Counted from the stretch's first letter, positions 11,866-23,864 are shown. The stretch: 64,000 nucleotides of DNA from Patiria pectinifera (GCA_029964075.1 CM057135.1:11124863-11188862); one strand, 5' to 3'. The notes: a model not told the origin generated them from the letters alone. Numbers and translations: made by a program.

Positions 11866-13117
11866 CCCTGTGAATGACTATGTCCATGTAAAAGCTTTCT
11901 TGTCCCTGTGAATGCTTCCTTGTCCATGTTAATGTGTCCTTGTTAATGCTTCCTTGTCACTGTGAGTGCCTCCTTGTCCTAGTGAATGCCTCCTTGTCAA
12001 TGGTAATGTGTCCTTGTCCCTGTGAATGCTTCCTTGTCAATGTTAATGAGTCTTTGTCCCTGTGAATGCTTCCTTGTCCCTGTGAATGCCTCCTTGTCCG
12101 TGTGAATGTGTCCTTGTCCCCGTGAATGCCTCATTGTCCCTGTGAATGCCTCCTTGTCCCTGTGAATGCTTCCTTGTCCCTGTGAATGCTTCCTTGTCAA
12201 TGTTAATGAGTCTTTGTCCCTGTGAATGCTTCCTTGTCCCTGTGAATGCCTCCTTGTCCCTCGTAATGTGTCCTTGTCCCCGTGAATGCCTCATTGTCCC
12301 CGTGAATGCCTCCTTGTCCCCGTGAATGCCTCCTAGTCCCTGTGAATGCCTCCTTGTCCCCGTGAATGCTTCCTTGTCCCTGTGAATGCTTCCTTTTTCA
12401 TGTTAATGTGTCCTTGTCCCTGTGGATGCCTCTTTGTCCCTGTGAATACCTCCTTCTTTTTCCCTTGAATGCTTTCTTGTCCCTTTGAATGCTTTCTTGA
12501 CCATGTTAATGTGTCCTTGTCCCTGTGAATGCTTCCTTGTCAATGTTAATTAGTCTTTGTCCCTGTGAATGCTTCATTGTCAATGTTAATTAGTCTTTGT
12601 CCCTGTGAATGCTTCCTTGTCACTGTGAATGCCTCCTTGTCGCCGTGAATGCTTCCTTGTTCATGTTAATGTGTCCTTGTCCCTGTGCGTGCTTCCTTGT
12701 CCCTGTGAATGTCTCCTTGTCCCTGTGAATGTGTCCTTGTCCCGTGAATGCCTCCTTGACCCCGTGAATGCTTCCTTGTCCCTGTGAATGCCTCCTTGTC
12801 CTTGTGGATGCTTCATTGTCCCTGTGAATGCTTCCTTGTCCCCGTGAATGCCTCCTTGTCCCCGTGAATGCCTCCTTGTCCCTGTGAATGCCTCCTTGTC
12901 CCCGTGAATGCTTCCTTGTCCCTGTGAATGCTTCCTTTTTCATGTTAATGTGTCCTTGTCCCTGTGGATGCCTCTTTGTCCCTGTGAATACCTCCTTCTT
13001 TTTCCCTTGAATGCTTCCTTGTCAATGTTAATGCTTCCTTGTCCATGTTAATGTGTCCTTGTCCCTGTGAATGCTTCCTTGTCCCTGTGAATGCCTCCTT
13101 GTCCCTGTGAATGCTTT
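11866..13117. repeat. 20-bp minisatellite array, about 60 copies
   Basis: The unit CTTGTCCCTGTGAATGCCTC is repeated head to tail for about 1.25 kb with point variants (CCTGTGAATGCTTC, CAATGTTAATGAGT, CCGTGAATGCC). Because 20 is not a multiple of three, all frames stay open for long stretches, giving spurious minus-strand GTRKHSQGQ-type peptides. A longer higher-order block (from TTTTTCATGTTAATGTGTCC through CCTCCTTCTTTTTCCC) appears near 12392 and again near 12939, about 546 bp apart, showing segmental duplication inside the array. Confidence 0.9.
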
Positions 13118-13119
13118 CT

Positions 13120-14360
13120 TGCCTCAGGACTGACTACTCGTCATCCGATCCGCTGAAACACAAAAAAAACAAATATGGTGTTCACCATGTTCACCAAGTC
13201 ATACCAATGCAAAATGCCCAACAAACCACTGATATGACTACTCCCATGCATATGACATCACCATTTTAGTATCAAGTTTCCAATGCTTTCAGAGGATCGA
13301 CGCACCCACATACCAAGTTCATATGTCAAGTCTTTCTCAAGTTATATGGTACAACAACTATGATAGCTAGCACACATCGTTTGTATATTCTGTAATTTAC
13401 AAATTGCTATATTGTTATTCTTTTGTCCACAATTACTATAGCAATCCACAAATCACATGTATTTGTAAAGTTATCGTGCTATACACACAATTATTTGAAG
13501 TAAATTGGTACACTAAAAAAAAAGGCAATTAACAGGCTTCTTAGGATTACGTCCGAGAGCAATCCACAAACCAAACTTACAGTTTGTATCATATTTTGCG
13601 TTTGTCTCAAGTTATTACACTGACAAGATTTCTAATGTTTGCACAGCTGTGACATTGTTTACATTACAGTTTACGGCCAATGCAATCAGCTTGTTTGGAA
13701 TACCAAGACAAATCCATGATTCCAAAAATCAAATTAGAAGTTCAAATGTAAACTATTTCTCAACTTATCACACTAACGATATTTTTTGATACACACAAAC
13801 AACCACACATTTGATTAGTGCGGTACCACTATTGTCCACTCAACCTAGTCCTCATTTTGTTCTCATTTCTTCCTCTTGAAATCTCAATATAATTAAGGGT
13901 GCGAATGGCACTCGATATAAAACTGAGGGTGCCATTTGCCACCGACAGTGCCAAAAACCTATGGACCAAATCACGGCAGACAAAATTTTTTTTGCTATAC
14001 CACAGTAACAAATTCCAAGCATCTGAAATTGTGGTTTTCCTCCAGTTGTTGTGCAGTACAATAATCGCGAAAATATCGATCAAGGCAATGTACATATCCC
14101 GGGAAGTACATCACTCATGTACAACATTGCACATCACTCATATGCCCCAGACAGTACATGCATATTAGGGGCACGTCACATGCTCAGTTTTAGACATGTT
14201 AGACAAATTAAAAAAAATCTCAATCTATTACCATGGTGTAACAAGCATGTATGTTGTACAAAACAAATAATAAATGTCTCTCTTGTTATGCACAATTCAA
14301 ACAATACATTCGCGACATATCCAATGTTCCATTCCATTATCTGCCTAATATACAATAAAC
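13120..14360. other. Intron-like stretch, no gene seen
   Basis: AT-rich DNA with no repeat array and no splice-supported exon. Open frames at 13829-14095 on both strands lack any family signature. Confidence 0.5.
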
Positions 14361-14364
14361 TTAC

Positions 14365-14535
14365 CATGATTCAACCTTGTTGATGTTCAAAGTTGCGAAT
14401 TCATAGTGTACTATCACAGAAACCGGCAGCAGGTGCTGCAGTTCGTCCAAATCAGCTATACCCAGCGCTGTTAGCAGTTTTTCGGGCTCTACCTGAAAGG
14501 CCATCTTTTGGTTTGTCAGCAATTCCAGGACACAA
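14365..14535 (-). CDS. Internal exon of an unrecognised host gene
   Basis: The minus-strand exon is bounded by acceptor TTTTTCTCACCAG (exon starts 14535) and donor GTAAGTTT (exon ends 14365). It is 171 bp, entering with one base of a split codon and leaving with two. The peptide includes CVLELLTNQKMAFQVEPEK and LLPVSVIVHYEF, with a hydrophobic-residue rhythm typical of a folded domain. The preceding exon 15241-15299 ends with two bases, so the phases fit exactly and create an Asn codon at the junction. The family is not recognised. Confidence 0.72.
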
Positions 14536-14539
14536 CTGG

Positions 14540-15240
14540 TGAGAAAAACAAGACATTTTATCATTCAATCATGGCATTCTATTATTGAATCATCACAGTT
14601 TATCATTAAATCATAACATATGCTTTCAAATTTATTCCTCTAATGTGATTTCACTAACACACAATGTATTTTAAACCACGGTGTCACTGTGCAAAGTCCA
14701 AATTGGCTTAAATCAGTAACAAAATCTGGCTGACATAGCAAAATGACCACTTAATGATAATTACCTGAAAATCACTAAAATGCTGTATGTGTACGTGTAT
14801 GGATACAATTTACAAAGATATTGTTCAAACAATGCCGACAATTTTGTGTAAAAAAAACTGTATTTATACAGTGATATGATCCCTACTGACCATTACATTC
14901 CATTCACCAATGTTTCTGTACGTCCTTTATAGGGCTTGGACCAGAGAGGTAACCACTGAGTTTGACCTTCATTCTGGCCATTACAAATAATGCAGTGCAC
15001 AACCAAGATTTTGCCAAAAACAATCCATTTTTCAAGTTAATGTAGACAGTCAACAAAACACGGCCCATTTCAACTTCAGCTATATACATTGGGACATAGC
15101 ATTTTACCACCTTACAAGACACATCATATTGATCAATTGACCAGAAAACAGCAAACAGATACTTGAAATGACACATGAAACAATCTTTCCTCAAACCACA
15201 TAAATTACTATCACAACACTTCCAATAATTGTTCACTTAC
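14540..15240. other. Intron between two host exons
   Basis: About 700 bp, bounded by a GTAAGTG donor on the right and a CACCAG acceptor on the left (minus strand). No repeat or gene is seen inside. Confidence 0.6.
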
Positions 15241-15299
15241 TTTTCTTCTTCTGCAAACGCCCTGATGACTATTGTGCAGGCACCTGGTGCTTTCTCATA
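15241..15299 (-). CDS. 59-bp internal exon of the same host gene
   Basis: A short minus-strand exon between acceptor GTTGCAAATAG and the perfect donor GTAAGTGA. Read in phase 0 it gives YEKAPGACTIVIRAFAEEE plus two bases that pair with the first base of the exon at 14365-14535. The exon at 26971-27079 ends in phase 0, so all three exons chain in frame. Function is unknown. Confidence 0.72.
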
Positions 15300-16352
15300 C
15301 TATTTGCAACACAAACAATAACAACAATTCACCATACAAATGATCACAAACATTTTTTCTCAAACTTTAAGGTAAAAGATCCGGTGCTCCATCAAACCAT
15401 GATCAAGCAACAGAGGATGTGGAAGAGAGGGAGGGAGCTACTGGCCGTGTACAGCAAGCTATTTGCTGCGGTACATCTTTTTTATACTACAAACATGAAC
15501 TTTGCAGACATCTCTTTGAAGACATTTCAAGCAATTCAGAACAACTGCTAGCTCACCAGCTTATTTTCCCCTTTACAATTGCCATTAATTTGTTCCTCTG
15601 TTAATGACATTGTGTATTGAGCAATCATACACCATACATGTACATGTAGGTCAAAATCTAAATATTTGCACTAAAGAAATATGCAACCTATAGCCTCACA
15701 TTGCTACAATTGGCACATTAAAATGATTGCAACACATGCAACCGGGTACCAGTATCAATGGTCACCCTATTTAAAAAAAAACACTTCCACAAGCTTTGAC
15801 AGTTATCCGGTCTATTAAATACATTCTAGAGGGCCGGCTTGTACACGAGCTATTGAGGCATAGGGGTGAGGTCTCCTTGCAGTGCTAGTTTTTCATTTTG
15901 CTAGTTTTTCATTATCAGAAAGTGAGACTGGGTACCAAGTTTGAGCACACAAAAGTAATCATCTCTATCATGTCGCGAATTACTAAGAATTCAGTCGCAA
16001 AATTATCATAAAATCATATCAAATTCAAAGACAATACTTCTTGCATAAGACAACATAATCATCAGAAAATGACCTCCTTGCATCCTGCAGTGATAATTGA
16101 TCAGTATCATCACCAGATTTCAGATTCAATATGATTTAAGTCAGTGTCGAAAAGATTAGCTACCATGAGGTCGTCCATTGCGCTTTGTTGCTAAGCAGTA
16201 CACTGTACCTCAACAGAGGGCTCTATACAAAAAGGTGTAATCATTAGGATACATTTACATGGCTCCCCAAAATTAGCAATCTAATTTTAACATCCAAAAC
16301 GGGAAAACTGTCAAGAATTAGAATATAATGAGCAAGAACCCTTTTAAGCAAG
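15300..16352. other. Intron-like stretch, no gene seen
   Basis: AT-rich sequence to the edge of the first Gypsy LTR. A small open frame at 15419-15604 has no support. One ACATGTACATGT palindrome lies near 15637. Confidence 0.5.
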
Positions 16353-17134
16353 TGTGACACGGGGGGTGGGGGGATCGGTGTCGAAATGGGAATGAGGGAC
16401 GGCTAAAGCAAATTCTCTGACGTTATCTCTGTTGTTTTATTTCTGTAAAATGAAGAGGAGGGTAAATCAAATGTTGTCTCTTCAAATACAGAATATTGAG
16501 TGCCTAAATAAATATATGACAAATTATTTAAAAAAAATATCTTAAAGTAAAATATGTCTCTATGGACGATTTAGCCAAGTAATTGAAAGTAAATGCTAAA
16601 TAATAATTACTAAAGTGAAATATCAAAGGGATTGCTAAAGCATGACAAGTTAAATCATTTAAACTGAAATGGCGATTCCCGCCAAATGATCGGCGAAAGC
16701 CGCCATCTTGCGGCTACTTCCGTTTTAGGACTAATTACAAAACGATACTTCAAAACACACCCAGTCTCTTGCAAAAAAACTACAAGAATATTACTACAAC
16801 TCCCGTTTAGGATTATATCATTAAGGATTAAGCTAGATTGTAAGTCTAAGAATGAGGAATAGATCGTAACAAGCTATACCACAAGTCCAAGAAAACGAAG
16901 TATTGCTAACCACGAAAATGCACTATAAATCGTAGAAAAGGCTTAACAAAAATATAAATGAACACATAAGATATGAGTAGAAGGAATGAGTAGAAGTAAT
17001 GAATTATATTTAAGAAAAATAGAATTAGCTGTTGCAAACTGCTTACCAACCAAAAGGACCTATGGTTTAAATGCAAAAAAAATAGTTAGTGGCCTGACGT
17101 TTCGACCCTAGCAGAGTCTTTCTCGAAGGCTTTA

Positions 17135-17290
17135 TGACGGTGACTGCTCTATGTTCCGACACCCCTATGTTCCGACACCCCTATGTTCCGACAACCTAGA
17201 TTGTGTTGCTCCCGGTTAGGGTTAGGGGTAGGGTTATGAATAGGAATATGTGCAGTCGGAACATAGGGGTGTCGGAACATAGAGGTGTAA
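17135..17290. repeat. Small foldback with TTAGGG-like core
   Basis: Three units of CTATGTTCCGACACC run at about 17150-17200 and reappear inverted (GTCGGAACATAGG) at about 17255-17282. Between them is GGTTAGGGTTAGGGGTAGGG, close to the metazoan telomere repeat. A related inverted copy sits at 60964-61045. Confidence 0.75.
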
Positions 17291-17595
17291 CCCTTTATGA
17301 CAAGACTATAAACATAAACAGGTACATGCATACATTACTGATGTAACAAAAGCAGTCGAGTGGAAATGGATGATGCAGAGGAAAATACACAGAGAAAGCA
17401 GGCGGCTGAACAGAAAGGAGGGTAACAAAAGGGAGGGGGATTGGGGGAAGGGGATGGTTGACCACAAGAGGTGGGGAACACAAAGGACAAAGTCAATGAT
17501 GGGAGAGGGAGAGAAAGGTAGTTAATTGGTGAATGAGGCAGACTGGAGGGGGGGGGGCTTATCTGTGGTGAAAAGGAGAAGTCAAAGACAAAAAG

Positions 17596-18039
17596 TTAAT
17601 AGTCATTTCCTTCTTGGATGTTCAGACCATGGGGTTGAATGGTCTGGAGACGTCTTATCCATAATTTCTCTCTACTCAGACGAACAATCTCTCTGTGGTT
17701 TCCTAGTGCCTCAATGCCCTGTAAAATCATGTCAGAAATTGAGTGATTAGGACGATTGGAATGATGTCCTACGGGTGTATCCAGCTTATGGGTGTTTACT
17801 GTGGGTCTGTGGCCGTAGAAACGTCTCTTGAGTGTAGTTCTCGTTTCACCTATATATTGAACACCACAAACTTTGAAAGATATTAAATAGATTAGATTAG
17901 TGGTGGTGCAGGTGACATGGCCCCTTGTCCTATGGGTGGTACCACCGGTATGGCTGGTGAAGGAGTCCGATTCTCTGATGTGTTGTCTACAGACGATGCA
18001 TTTGGAGGTGTTGGGACACCTGAAAGTTCCCTGTGGCAA
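17596..18039 (-). pseudogene. Penelope-like GIY-YIG endonuclease domain
   Basis: A 147-residue open segment. Around its middle it shows NLIYLISFKVCGVQYIGET followed by TLKRRFYGH, the GIY-YIG core as found in Penelope-like elements (the Tyr-Ile-Gly triad and a downstream basic Arg/His helix). A Cys-rich lead-in (CPNTSKCIVC) precedes it, and the C-terminal end carries LSREKLWIRRLQT, normal for this family. In related elements it follows RT in one frame, but here it is in a different frame from the upstream RT tail at 18061, so a frameshift separates them. Confidence 0.85.
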
Positions 18040-18060
18040 AGGGGGGGGGTAACATTATCA

Positions 18061-18970
18061 TTAAAGGGGGGGGGGGACTTCTGCCCGGACAATGAGATCC
18101 CTGAGACTGGGTGGCCGTCTGTAGGCAACTATGGGTTCTTCTTGTACAGCACGTTGAAGTCGATCTGATGTGTAAAGAATATGATGGTTAGAACTGGTTA
18201 TTGTACGAATGGGGGGAAGTGAGGGGTGGAGAGTAACAACAAAGGGAACTTTCTCCTTGGAACTCTGTTGTTGCACAGGTCTTTTTGAAAGCACTGACTC
18301 CCTGGAGCGATCCTTGACTTTCTGGATTGCTCGATGGACTGCCAGGGAGCTATGACCCCGGGAGACGAGGTGTTTCTTAAGTTCCTGTGAGTGGTGGATA
18401 AAATCGGAATCATTAGAACAAATTCGACGGAGTCTGAGGGCCTGACTGTAGGCTATGCTGGTTGTGCAGTGTCGGGGATGACAGCTGGTGGAGTGGAGAT
18501 ATTGGTGTTTATCTGTGGGTTTAACAAAGAGATCTGTGATCAAACCATCATCCGTCTTTAGAACCTTGACATCCAGAAAGTGGGTATCCTTGAGTATTCG
18601 GTTGTGAATCTGATGGTCCTATGGAAGGAATTGATGTGATTAATGAATGCTGTGAGGCTAGATTCATCACTGGTCCAGATGAAAAAGATGTCATCAATAT
18701 AGCGCAACGAGACCCAGGGACGGCACGGGGCTGATGCCAACATGCGCTGTTCAAGTTGGCTCATGAATAGGCAGGCCATGGTGCTATCCGTGTACCCATA
18801 GCGGTGCCATGTACCTGTAGGAAATTCTTACCCATGAACGAAAAATTGTTTTTAGTTAGAACATGGTTCATGAGGGATACTATATCAGAAATGGGCGGTG
18901 AGGTGTGACTGCTCTTAGCCAAAGCTGAAGAACAGGCAGCCTTCGTGAATTCGTCAGGCCATTTTTTAAA
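18061..18970 (-). pseudogene. Penelope-like reverse transcriptase remnant
   Basis: Three frames carry successive RT pieces: a segment near 18800-18880 with the GTAMGT-type motif that precedes the catalytic box, then 18558-18779 with SLRYIDDIFFIWTS (the YIDD palm motif), then 18061-18543 with VKPTDKHQYLH, SCHPRH and IAYSQALRLRRIC, the Penelope RT C-terminal signature. At least two frameshifts break it. The N-terminal fingers are absent past about 18970. Confidence 0.85.
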
Positions 18971-19218
18971 AAATTATATTTAAGCTAGAAGTAATGAATT
19001 ATAAGAAAATAAAGAAGTATTTACCTGTAAAATGAAGAGGAGGGTTAATCAAATGTTGTCTCCTCAAATACAGAAGATGGAGTGCGGCGGGCCGTTTGCC
19101 AGGCCGGGAAGAGTATATTGTTACATAATTTAAATAATAATCTAAGAGGCGTAAGGATAAAATGCATAAGAAATAGTCCGGAAAACAAAAGAGGAGGGGT
19201 ATATTTTAAACCGTCACA

Positions 19219-19233
19219 TTTTCCTCTCCTTTC
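19219..19233 (-). other. Polypurine tract of Gypsy A
   Basis: On the minus strand CGAAAGGAGAGGAAAA immediately precedes the LTR start TGTGAC, the expected place for plus-strand priming in an LTR retrotransposon. Confidence 0.75.
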
Positions 19234-19685
19234 GAGAAAAGTCGTCCTCGACTTTTGGTAACATCAAAATATTTTATGCAAAAATATCAAAATATTCGAT
19301 ACAAAAATACACATTATACACTCAATAATGACAAGTCAACAATTTGGTGATCTATTCATATTCAACCACGTTAGTTCACCTTTCCAATCTTTCAAAGTGT
19401 TCATCAGGATAAATGCAAATACAAATCCGCAGTTAAACACATGTATTTATTCACACAATTTAATAATAAGTATGGCATAAAAATGGATACATAAGACAAT
19501 ATCAATTATATCAATTACACAATAACAATCTCAGATCTGATCTCAAATCTGCCTTTTTCCTGCTTGTGGCCATTTCAGAACTTTTCCATTTGGCCAACAA
19601 AGCTCTTCCTCTCTCAACTTTTGTTTGGTGGGACTAACCACTAGCATGCTGCTCTTTGGTTTGACCTAAAATGTCGTAGGTCAGT
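19234..19685. other. Gypsy A 3' untranslated region
   Basis: AT-rich, with no gene. It lies between the integrase C-terminal remnant and the polypurine tract. Confidence 0.6.
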
Positions 19686-19688
19686 CGG

Positions 19689-20892
19689 TCAACTGATTTT
19701 CCTGACTCTCTTGGGTCTAGAAACGGGACGATGCTCTGACGGAGAGTTCGATAAATACCCTGATGGAGAATCAGAAACAGGTTGAGCATTTGATGAAGAC
19801 TTCAATGACGGAGCCACAGAGTAAGCATTTGAAGAAGATTCCGATGAATGACAGACAGAGGGACCATTTGATTGAGAGTGTGGATGACTTTCTGAAGGAG
19901 AAGGTTCTGGTTCTATTCGAACCGGAAGAAAGATAATTTCACCATCATCGGCCATAATATTGTCTTTTTCTCCTTGTCGCATCTTTCTTCTCTGTTCATC
20001 TTTTTCTGGGACTGTCTTGGTTTCAACTTTTGGATGCGTTCCAAGCATGTTTAACAGCGTATGGTTAAGACGCTCGGTCTGTCCGTTGCCTTGAGGATGG
20101 AACGGGGTCGTGCGACTTTTCTCGATTCCAGAAATTTTGCAGAGTTCTTGGATGACTTGCCCCTCGAAGTTTCGACCTTGGTCGGCGTGGATTTCCATAG
20201 ATAGGAAATCCATAGTGCTGGATGAAGTTCTCCCACAAAACCTTTGCTACCGTTTCAGCTGTCTGGTCCAGGGTGGGGAAGGCTTGTGCATATTTTGTAA
20301 CGTGGTCCGTGACTACAATGCTGTTTTCGTAGCCACTTTCACTGCGCTCTAACTTCAGGTAGTCTATGCACACCAGCTCTAGCGGTTCACTTGTAACGAT
20401 GGATACCAATGGCGCTCTGACTTTGGACTGAGATGTTTTGCGAAGGCAGTATCGTTTGCATTGAAGACAGTGAATCCTGACATGTCGAGCCATCCCTGGC
20501 CAAAATCATCTTCTTCGGACCATTTCTAGGGTTCTGTCGCAGCCAAGGTGGCCGATGTCGTCATGGAGACCAATAATGGCGGTTTCTCTGTAGCATTCTG
20601 GAAGGACTAGCTGATGTGAAATGCTTCCTTCTGCTGTTTTTCGTGTGCGATGTAGAATGTTGTCTTTCATCTCTAACTTGTCGTATTCTCTGAAGTAGGG
20701 GAGGGAATTCGGGTGTTGTTTTCGTTCGTGTGAGTCTGGTCTTCGACCTTTCTCAAGAAGATAGATCACGCTAGAGATGTTGGGGTCGTCACGCTGGGAG
20801 AGCGCTGGTTGTTTCTGCGACAGTCTGGGGAGCTCGTTCTCGTTGGTCTGGATTTTCATTGTTGAAGGAAGCCTTGTTTGTTGGCGAGTCAC
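19689..20892 (-). pseudogene. Gypsy A integrase, frameshifted and deleted
   Basis: The zinc-binding region (GLHDDIGHLGCDRTLEMV, near 20520-20560) leads into the catalytic core (EPLELVCIDYLKLE with the first Asp; [11 protein letters not shown] with the second Asp; [13 protein letters not shown] with the Glu). The core is split across two overlapping frames around 20065-20240. Directly after LLNMLGT the protein jumps to a Glu/Ser-rich tail, so the C-terminal half of the core is deleted. The enzyme normally joins retrotransposon DNA to the genome. This copy cannot be functional. Confidence 0.88.
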
Positions 20893-20989
20893 TGCCTGAC
20901 ACTGGACGGCTGACGATGGGGCTTCTATGTAGGGATGTGAAGAAAGAGGATGGCCTTCACATATCGCCTGGACGCTGTCGCATGGGATT

Positions 20990-22207
20990 GTTACAGCTTC
21001 ATCTCGAGAGGAAGATGTAGAGGCTGACGATTCTGGTTGGGGTTTTCTGGAAAGTGCATCTGCTGCAGAGTTACTCTTCCCTGGCTTATACTTGATGATA
21101 AACTCAAACTGAGAAAGGGCAGCGACCCAACGTTGACCCGTGGCGTCAAACTTAGCTGTAGTAGTAGCATACAGGGTCCGTCCATACAGGGAATTTGTTG
21201 TCCAGCAGATAATCGCGAAACTTGTCAGTGACAGCCCATTTTAAGGCAAGAAATTCAAGCTTGTGAGCGGGATAGCGAGTTTCTGCTGGAGTCAAACCTC
21301 TGCTGGCGTAGGTAATTATTCCTTCTTGACCATCTTGAATCTGGCATAGAATGACGTCAAGACCAGTACCGCAGGCGTCAGTTTGAAGGAGAAATGGCTT
21401 AGTGTAGTCAGCAAACGCAAGTAATGGGGCTGACGTCATCAGATCTTTCCAGACTTCGAAAGACTTCTGGCATTCATCTGTCCATGTGAATGGAGGGACT
21501 GACGTAGACTGTTTGCTCTTGCCCTTCTTCCTTCGTCGTGGGTCTCCAGCTGTTAGTTTGTATAGTTGTGACACGATGTTAGAGTAGCCCTTGATGTATC
21601 GTCTATAATATCCCGTGAAGCCCAGGATCCGAAGGAGTTCCTTGCTGTTGCAAGGTGTCTTCCAGTTTTTGACTTGCGAGATTTTGTCAGGATCGGTTGC
21701 TATTCGTGCTGCAGACACTATGTGGCCGAGGTACGTTACCTGTTTTTGAAGGAGATGGCATTTGGAAGGCTTCAACTTCAAGCCGTGTTGTCGTAAGCAG
21801 GAAAACACCTTTTCCAACCGTTTGATGTGCTCTTCGAATGTCTAGGAGAAGACGATGATGTCGTCGAGGTATAACAGCACAGTGTAATAATTCTGGTCTC
21901 CTAGACAGGTTTGCATCAACTGCTGGAATGTGGCTGGGGCATTCTGAAGACCAAAGGGCATCCGGTTGCACTCAAAGAGGCCCATCGGAGTGGTAAATGC
22001 TGTTTTCGCCTTGTCTCGTTCTTCTACCTCGACTTGCCAATAGCCAGATGTAAGGTCTAACGTTGTGAAGAATTTGGCTTTGCCCAGAGCGTCTAAAGCC
22101 TCTTCAATGCGAGGGACAGGGTATGCATCACGGATGGTTCTGCTGTTCAGTTGGCGGTAATCGATGCAGACTCGTAGTGACCCATCCTTCTTGTGGACGA
22201 CAACCAT
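20990..22207 (-). pseudogene. Gypsy A reverse transcriptase and RNase H, broken
   Basis: From 22207 the minus strand starts inside RT (VVVHKKDGSLRVCIDYRQL) and runs through AFTTPMGLFECNRMPFGLQ to the catalytic box LLYLDDIIVFS. An in-frame TAG lies at 21842-21844, then TFEEHIK and YLGHIVSAA. RNase H follows (PFLLQTDACGTGLDVILCQ, ITYASRGL) and ends in frameshifts near 21180. Fingers upstream of VVVHKK, plus protease and nucleocapsid, are missing. The gag remnant abuts at 22216, showing an internal deletion. Confidence 0.9.
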
Positions 22208-22215
22208 TGGTGAGG

Positions 22216-22715
22216 CGTTCAGTTCAGTTCAGCAAAGGCATGGTGCAGTGTTTGCTCCTCTGGGGGTAGGTTCAAGACTAGTTTCCTGGCTGCACCTCCA
22301 AGGTTTCGGACGATCGTAGAAAACTGCATCTCAGGTGGCATGGCTGTGTTGTCGATGAGATATTTGACATCCCTCACCCAGTCTTCGATGCAGAGACTTG
22401 AGCCCTCACGGCCAGTGTAAATCGGGGCCCTCTTGACTTGGTGTGATGGCATCAGCTGGTAGCAATTTGAAGGAGACATTGGTTTGTTGGTCGGGGTTAG
22501 AGGTGTGTAACCTTGGAAGATGGGTGTTTGAGCATTAGGGACTCTGGTTCCCATGGGCGCTGCTCTGGCCGGACCACCGCTTGCAGATCTGGGTTGCGGT
22601 TGCTTGGGTGGACAAAGACAACTCTCTGAGATCCGTCACTCGCCATCCGCAAGTTCAGCAAGGAACTGCTCGGCGATTGGTGTAGCCGGCATTCCCTCCT
22701 CAGTGGATCTGTCAT
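22216..22715 (-). pseudogene. Gypsy A gag remnant (capsid)
   Basis: An ATG at 22715 opens MTDPLRRE, followed by a frameshift and a segment with IYTGREGSSLCIEDWVRDV and FSTIVRNLGGAARKLVLNL, the capsid pattern of a Gypsy lineage in which Trp-containing helices precede a basic ARKLVLNLP block. The frame stops at FAELN, just before the RT fragment. There is no zinc knuckle, which must lie in the deleted segment. Confidence 0.75.
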
Positions 22716-23864
22716 GGCGAGTAGTAGGGGCAGCAGCAGATGGTATATGGGTTGTCGAATAGCGAGCTGTTGCAGGGAATGTCTGAGAGGAAACAGTGGA
22801 CTAAAAGACCAAGCACAACAACAATGCAGTATGTACCAGGCATCCAAAGGTAAGTCAAACAACAATGCAATGTCAAGTAAAATGGACTGTAATACGAAAA
22901 AGACAAGAACAATGGTTAGGCAAATCAGACTATCAATCAATTTAATCAAAGAATATCAAATATCAATCAAGGCCGAAAAACCAATTATCAGCACCAGCAA
23001 TCAATTAAAATCAAACAAAAATGGCAATACCAATCAATCAAAAATGCACGAACGATAAATTAGTGTGAATCAAATCAATGAGTCAGTGAATCAAATCAGC
23101 AAATTAGTAATCAACGTCAAGGTCAAAAATACAAATATTGAACTGGCGAACAAATTGCCAAAAAAAGGATCATCTCTGCTCGTATCGATCAAAATAGGAA
23201 TTTAAATTCAACTTCTCGATAACTTCAACTGTTTCAATTCAAGTTCAATCGGTAAGTGCACTCAACTGAAACTGGGGAACATTTCTTCGATCAAGATTTC
23301 TATCAACAATGCCTAGTAAAGAAGCGCAATTCAGTAATTCACACCAAAAGCAATCTCGTGAATGGCACCCGTCTTGTACATGGAGGCAAATAAAGCAGGG
23401 CAAAACAACGATTTAAGGCAAACGGTCTCCTGCGTTTTTTCGTGTGAGAAAGAGAGTCAATCTTGCAATGCCGTAAACTCAACTAGATTGTCAATCACAG
23501 CGAATTCTTGGTAACACCTGAACAGGGATGGGATTAACGTTTGCCACCTGCCCTACAACAAGAGAACCATTCACAGTAATTGAGTTTATCAAACAATGAC
23601 AGTGTAAAAACCAGGTTGGTTATAAAGTGCTTCTATTCAAATAATTATTTTGAACCAGTTGCCTTTTATACCTGAATCTTGATTCTTGCTTGGCGACTTG
23701 GCTTGACTTGACTGGCATTGTCCGTTGTTGTCCATCAGTGGTCTTGGGTCTGGGCTCTTGACTCTCGGCACGTAACGAACTCCACGGCAGGTTCTGCAGT
23801 AACCGGCCGGCTCGAACGGTTGCACGTTTACGGTGAGAGAGTTCACGGCGGACAGTACGCGAAA
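22716..23864. other. Gypsy A leader region
   Basis: Non-coding sequence with ATCAATCAA-rich stretches, upstream of the gag remnant and interrupted on its right by the hAT-like element at 23873. Confidence 0.5.

Larger units (their letters stand above)
17040..18968 (-). mobile_element. Penelope-like element (RT plus GIY-YIG endonuclease), decayed
   Basis: A minus-strand element inside the left Gypsy A LTR. An 18-bp direct repeat, TAGAAGTAATGAATTATA, lies at 16991-17008 and 18986-19003 and may reflect a target duplication. Coding remnants read RT palm, RT C-terminus, then GIY-YIG, the usual Penelope order. The 3' segment after 17595 is non-coding and includes TGACGTTTCGACCC, a phrase resembling the 3' ends of other Penelope-like elements. 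The 5' half of RT is missing, so this copy is dead. Confidence 0.82.
16353..19218 (-). repeat. Left (3') LTR of Gypsy A, interrupted
   Basis: Starts TGTGACACGGGGG at 16353, matching the right LTR at 25379, and ends ...GTCACA at 19218, giving inverted TGTGAC/GTCACA ends. Positions 19020-19218 match the right LTR closely (AAATGAAGAGGAGGG, AGTGCGGCGGGCCG). The match at 16353-16500 ends in diverged DNA, and a ~60-bp block (about 16443-16500) recurs at 19027-19085. The LTR therefore appears duplicated internally as well as split by a Penelope-like element. Confidence 0.75.

Noticed and set aside
11997-12943. Long minus-strand frames with GTRKHSQGQ repeats
   Set aside because: They are produced by the 20-bp minisatellite, which leaves all frames open; there is no start context or splice support.
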